From NCBI RefSeq assembly GCF_018991925.1, contig NW_024736071.1, positions 12,951,758-13,015,757 of the forward strand: a stretch of 64,000 nucleotides of DNA, given 5' to 3'. The stretch is from Homarus americanus (taxonomy: Eukaryota > Arthropoda > Malacostraca > Decapoda > Nephropidae). The position numbers and the translations under genes are program-made. Below the pieces are notes generated by a model. That model saw only the letters and a program-made list of their open reading frames with translations, had not been told where the DNA came from and searched no databases. Position 1 is the stretch's first letter; the number at the start of each line of letters is the position of its first letter. Below are positions 59,112 through 64,000 of the stretch, piece by piece.

Positions 59112-59855
59112 CTCTAGTCCAGTGGTTCTCAACCTTGTTTGCCCCATGCACCCCTTTCACCATATGTCAGAATGTCATTCCCCCTCCTTTCCAAGATTGT
59201 CTGCCTCAAAAAGTGCATTCCAAATAATATGCATATAATACTGAAAATCCTTTATTTTTTCCATATTAGTACATATACATTTACAATTTTACATGGATTA
59301 TTTTTATAGTGGAGTTTTACAAATTAAATGCCAATTGAAAATGTTGATGGATTTATAAAACTTGAATAAAAGTAAAATAGGTTTTTTTATATTTATAATG
59401 AATTACTTAACAGACCAAACTGAAGCATAATGCAATAAACAAAAAGTTCAATAGAATACCAGGATATTGTAAATTTGTAATTAATTTTATTCAGATGAAG
59501 ATTACAGTCAATGAGAAACCTGTGATTGTTTTTTCTTCGCCAATTCTGGGATACGCGGAGGAGTGCTTGAAAGGGCACAACGCAGGTCATTTTCTACCTC
59601 TAATCTACTACGTTGCTTCGTTTTAATTTGCAACAGAGTTGAGAAGCCTGACTCACAAAGATATGTCTACACAGACGGAAGCAATGCATGGATAGTTCTT
59701 TCTGCCACTTTTGGGTAGGAATCGCACATCAAGGGCCAAAATTCTGTGATTGATTTCTCATCGAACATATCTCTTGCTCCCGAATCAGTCCCCTGAAAAC
59801 CTGCATTCCCCCCCAAGGGGGAATTCCCCCCTGGTTGAGAACCCCTGCTCTAGTC
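59112..59855 (-). mobile_element. Complete-ended 728-bp hAT transposon with 8-bp TSD
   Basis: The element spans 59120-59847. Ends CAGTGGTTCTCAACC and GGTTGAGAACCCCTG are inverted repeats (14 of 15). They are flanked by perfect 8-bp duplications CTCTAGTC (59112-59119 and 59848-59855). Eight-bp TSDs and CAG-starting TIRs define hAT; this TIR is of the Charlie/SPIN type. The interior carries a decayed transposase C-terminus on the minus strand. Most of the transposase is deleted, so it is non-autonomous. Confidence 0.93.
59508..59777 (-). pseudogene. hAT transposase C-terminal (dimerisation) domain, broken
   Basis: The minus strand reads ARDMFDEKSITEFWPLMCDS, then KVAERTIHALLPSV, one premature TAG, then [33 protein letters not shown] and a Lys/Gln-rich end (KKKQSQVSH) with a TGA at 59510-59508. 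YLCES-GFS followed by [18 protein letters not shown] is the conserved hAT C-terminal dimerisation signature (as in ZBED-like domesticated proteins). The reading frame is otherwise open over 89 codons. Start and the DDE core are absent, so this is the tail of a ~600-residue protein. The single stop implies modest age. Confidence 0.9.
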
Positions 59856-60480
59856 AAAGCGCAGGATATGCACAGGCGCAGGAATTCTCTTGGCAGCATG
59901 CCAAGGGTTGCTGTTGTCCCGCGGTAGTGTGATCAGTCTAGCATGTGTTCTAGCCAGCGCAGAATAAGTGATTTCAGAGTAATTCCCCCTGAAGATACGG
60001 GCACTCCGTTGCCATATCCTCAGAATTTATTAAAATTTTTAAGCTATTAAGAAAAATTCAGTGTCCCTACAATGTATGCTGTGCCTTCCCAAGCTGGTGA
60101 ACATAACACTGTAAATAAACTCGCCTTCAAAGCTGAAGAAACATGTGGCAACTTTGAAAATCACTTGCTTCTTAAACTGAGTATGAAATTTTGTGATTTT
60201 TTGGTTGTTGGTTAGCTTGTATGCTGATAGTGATAAATGCTGTTGAATGCATATACTTGTTTATCTTTAATTCCTACTGTACAGTAAATCAACGTATCTC
60301 CAACGCCTCCCTCTATCAGGGAGCTCCCCTGTGAGGGGGTGGCCACGACAGAAACTCCTCCAGATATCCCGATCACTACAAACTTTCTTTGCCTCAAGTA
60401 TATCTTTGTTACTGTCGTAACACAAAGCCTATACATCATTACCATACTCTTTCCTTTCTAACAACCCCTCAAACTTGTCT
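59856..60480. other. Unique spacer
   Basis: CTCCCTCTATCAGGGAGCTC at 60308-60327 contains a small palindrome (GAGCTCC/GGGAGC). No gene supported. Confidence 0.4.
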
Positions 60481-60618
60481 GATTCCTCACACCCACACTC
60501 TCTCCCTCGCACCCATACCATCTCTCTTACACCCACACTCTCTCCGTCACACCCACACTATCTCCCTCACACCCACACACACTCCCTCACACCCACACTC
60601 TCTCCTTCACACCCACGG
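60481..60618. repeat. Small satellite block of the CACACCCACACTCT family
   Basis: Seven copies of CACACCCACACTCTCTCCCT, the same family as 54.1-57.9 kb, but isolated by about 2.6 kb of other sequence. Confidence 0.92.
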
Positions 60619-60718
60619 GGCATTTATGAGGAAATCATCGAAGGAAAGTGTCTCAGAATTCTCTACTAGTAATTGTAATCAATTCTCAAAATTCAATACC
60701 GGGACTTATGCAAATTTA

Positions 60719-63700
60719 CTCAGACAGTAATATAGACAATTAGAAAGTACTGTAGACACTTAGNNNNNNNNNNNNNNNNNNNNNNNNNNNNNNNNNNNNN
60801 NNNNNNNNNNNNNNNNNNNNNNNNNNNNNNNNNNNNNNNNNNNNNNNNNNNNNNNNNNNNNNNTTGGTAAGACAGTAATATAGACATAGTAAGACAATGA
60901 TAATATAGACACTTAGACAGTAATATACACTTGGTAGACAGTAATATAGACGCCCAGTAAGACAGTAATATACGCGGTAGGAACCGGTAATATAGACACT
61001 TGGTAGAAGACAGTAATATGCACTTGGTAAGACAGTAGTATGGGCATAGTAAGACAGTAATATAGACATAGTAAGACCAGTAATATACACTTAGTGAACA
61101 GTAATATATAGACATAGTAAGACAAATATAGACATAGTAAGGCAGTAATAATATAGACACTTAGTAAGACGATATAGACATAGTAAGACTGATAATATAG
61201 ACACTTGGTAAGACAATTAATATGAACATAGTAAGACAGTAATATAGACACTTAGTAAGACAGTAATATAGACACTTAGTAGAAGACAGTAATATGGACA
61301 TAGTAAGACAGTAATATAGACACTTAGTAAGACAGTAATTTAGACACTTGGTAAGACAGTAATATAGACACTTAGTAAGACAGTAATATAGACACTTGGT
61401 AAGACAGTAATATAGACACTTAGTAAGACAGTAATATATGAGCCTTGGTAAGACAGTAATATAGACACTTGGTAAAGACAGTAATAGACGAAGTAGACAC
61501 TTAGTAAGACGGTAATATAGACACTTAGTAAGACAGTAATATAGACACTTAGTAAGACGATAATATAGACACTTGGTAAAGACAGTAATATAGACACTTA
61601 GTGAACAGTAATATAGACACTTAGTAAGACATTAATATAGACATGATAAGACAGTAATATAGACACTTAGTAAGACAGTAATATAGACCTTGGTGAACAG
61701 TAATATAGATGCTTGGTAAAGACAGTAATATAGACGCACTTGTGGTAAGACATTAATATAGACACTTGAGTGAAGACAATTAATATACTGATGGGCACTT
61801 GTGCAAGACAGTAATATAGACGCGGTAGAACAGTAATATAGACACTTGAGTAAGACAGTATTAATATAGACATAGTAAGACAGTAATATAGACATAGTAA
61901 GACAGTAATATACACTTGGTAAGACAGTAATATAGACACTTAGTGAAATGATAATATAGACATAGTAAAGACAATTAATAGACACTTGGTAAGATAAGTA
62001 ATATAGACACTTGGTAAGACAGTAATATAGACCTTGGTAAGACAGTAATATAGACACTTGATGAGACGGTAATATACAGTAGACATAGTGAAGACAGTAA
62101 TATAGACCTTGATGAAGACAGTAATATAGACACTTAGTGAAGACAGTAATATGAATGCTTGGTAAGACAGTAATATACAGTATAGACCTTGGTAAGACAG
62201 TAATATAGACACTTGGTAAGACAGTAATATAGACACTTGGTAAGACAGTAATATACAGTAGACGCCAGTAAGACAGTAATATAGACGCCGTGAATGGTAA
62301 TATAGACATGGTAAGACGATAATATAGACATGAGTAAGACGATATTATAGACACTTAGTATGACAGTAATATAAGACACTTGGTAAGACAGTAATATATA
62401 GACACTTAGTAAGACAGTAATATAGACACTTGGTGAAGATAGTAATATATAGACACTTGGTGGGGCAAATAACAGGCATGGTAAGACAATTAATAGACGC
62501 GGTAAGACAGTAATATGCAGTAGACACTTGGTAAGACAGTAATATAGACACTTAGTAAGACATTAATGTAGACACTTAGTAAGACAGTAATATAGATGCT
62601 TGGTAAGACAGTAATATAGACACTTAGTGGAACAGTAATATAGACACTTGGTAAGACAATGTAATATACAGTGAACCTTGGTAAGACAGTAATATAGACG
62701 CAATGAAGACAGTAATATAGACACTTGGTAAGACAGTAATATAGACATGGTAAGACAGTAATATAGACACTTGGTAAAGACGGTAATATACAGTAGACGC
62801 CAAGTGAAGACAGTAAATATAGACACTTGGTAAGACGGTAATATAGACATAGTAAGACAGTAATATATGAACGCCAGTGAAGACGGTAATATAGACGCGG
62901 TAAAGACAGTAATATAGACACTTAGTGAAAGACATTAATATACACTTGGTGAACAGTAATATATACACTTGGTAAGACAAGTAATATAGACACTTGGTAA
63001 AGACAGTAATATAGACACATAGTAAAGACAGTAATATAGACGCGGTAGACAGTAATATACACTTGGTAAGACAGTAATATAGACGCGGTAAGACCTGTTA
63101 ATATACGAGTAGACACTTGTAAGACAGTAATATATGAACCTTGGTAAGACAGTAATATAGACACATAGTGAGCAGTAATATAGACACTTGGTAAGACAGT
63201 AATATAGACAGTTAGTAAGACAGTAATAGACACTTGGTAAGACAGTAATATAGACACTTGGTAAAGACAGTAATATAGACACTTAGTGAACAGTAATATA
63301 CAGTAGACGCAGTAAGACGGTAATATAGACATGGCAGACAGTAATATACCTTATTGAAGACATTAATATAGACACTTGGTAAGACAGTAATATAGACACT
63401 TATTAAGACAGTAATATGCAGTAGACACTTAGTAGACAGTAATATATAGACACTTAGTAAGACAGTAATATAGACACTTATTGAACAGTAATATAGACAT
63501 GGTAAGACAGTAATATAGACACTTGGTAAGACAGTAATATACAGTAGACATAGTAAGACAGTAATATAGACAACAGTAAGACAATTAATATGAGCATGGT
63601 AAGACAGTAATATAGACACATAATAAGACAGTAATATAGACACTTGGTAGGAACAGTAATATAGACCTTAGTAAGACAGTAATATATAGACACTTGGTAA

Positions 63701-64000
63701 GACAGTAATAATATAGACATGGTAAGACAGTAATATAGACACTTGGGTAAGACAATGTCTGATAGACATAGTAAGACAGAGTAATATAGGCATAGTAAGA
63801 CTGTAATATAGACGCCCAGTGAGACAGTGATATAAAGTAGACCTTAGTGAAGACAGTAATATAAGCACTTAGTAAGACTGTAATATAGACACTTGGTAAG
63901 ACAGTAATATAGACACTTGGTAGACAGTAATATAGACGCTTGGTAGACAATATATAGACTGCCAATTAAGACAGTAATATACACTTAGTGAAGACAGTAA
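60719..64000. repeat. 24-bp minisatellite (ACAGTAATATAGACACTTGG), >3.2 kb, with gap
   Basis: Unit ACAGTAATATAGACACTTGG plus TAAG, more than 120 copies, running off the window end. Variants GACATAGTAAG and GACGCGGTAAG occur in blocks. Many units differ by indels. Val/Tyr/Ile/Leu-rich frames are repeat translations. Confidence 0.96.
60764..60863. other. 100-N assembly gap inside the 24-bp array
   Basis: Exactly 100 N, the usual placeholder for a gap of unknown size. True array length here is therefore unknown. Confidence 0.98.

Noticed and set aside
59393..59590. 65-codon minus-strand frame in the hAT element
   Set aside because: It lies in a different frame from the recognisable transposase tail.

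Overview
The window looks like nuclear DNA of an arthropod, most probably a decapod or related malacostracan crustacean. This is inferred from very dense dinucleotide microsatellites, long minisatellites, scattered TTAGG/CCTAA runs of the arthropod telomere type, and decayed non-LTR retrotransposons whose reverse transcriptases and TTCTTATG-type 3' tails resemble families I associate with decapods. There is no bacterial-style gene organisation. By my estimate 40-45% of the window is tandem repeat, with at least 25 different minisatellite families. Most long open frames (for example the His/Pro/Ser-rich, Val/Leu-rich and Thr/Asn-rich ones) are simply these arrays read in frame and are not proteins.

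Layout. 0-3.7 kb: 20-bp, ~60-bp, G-rich and 16-bp minisatellites; the 16-bp array contains an inserted retroelement 3' end. 4.0-4.5 kb: tRNA-derived SINE. 6.4-8.0 kb: 25-bp array. 8.5-9.2 kb: a Helitron remnant with part of its N-terminal protein and a palindromic CTAG terminus. 9.2-11.1 kb: three minisatellites. 11.4-13.9 kb: a decayed CR1-like LINE with endonuclease and reverse-transcriptase remnants. 14.7-15.9 kb: an 80-bp satellite split by the 3' end of the same LINE family, followed by a second retroelement tail. 17.1-18.6 kb: a 29-bp array. 18.6-19.2 kb (minus strand): the best host-gene candidate, two exons whose splice phases agree, followed by two AATAAA signals.

19.8-23.5 kb holds further repeats and a small inverted-repeat element. 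23.9-27.0 kb holds two converging LINE fragments; one has been split by a 253-bp mariner-type MITE sitting exactly in its coding sequence. 27.3-28.4 kb: two abutting minisatellites. 31-34.8 kb: moderate repeats and (TTAGG)-like runs. 37.7-43.2 kb: a giant A/C-only array followed directly by a G/T-rich 18-bp array with quadruplex potential. 43.5-44.2 kb: a CpG-rich island with splice-like signals. 46-47.4, 50.3-51.6, 54.1-57.9 and 60.7-64.0 kb: four more large minisatellite blocks; the last contains a 100-N gap. Between them lie SINE-like fragments, two foldback elements, a hAT 5' end, and a complete 728-bp hAT element with perfect 8-bp target duplications and a decayed transposase C-terminus (59.1-59.8 kb).

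No genes work together as a pathway here. The window is a mobile-element and tandem-repeat landscape with at most the 3' part of one host gene. The clearest biology is the record of nested insertion: mariner MITE into LINE, LINE into satellite, retroelement into minisatellite.
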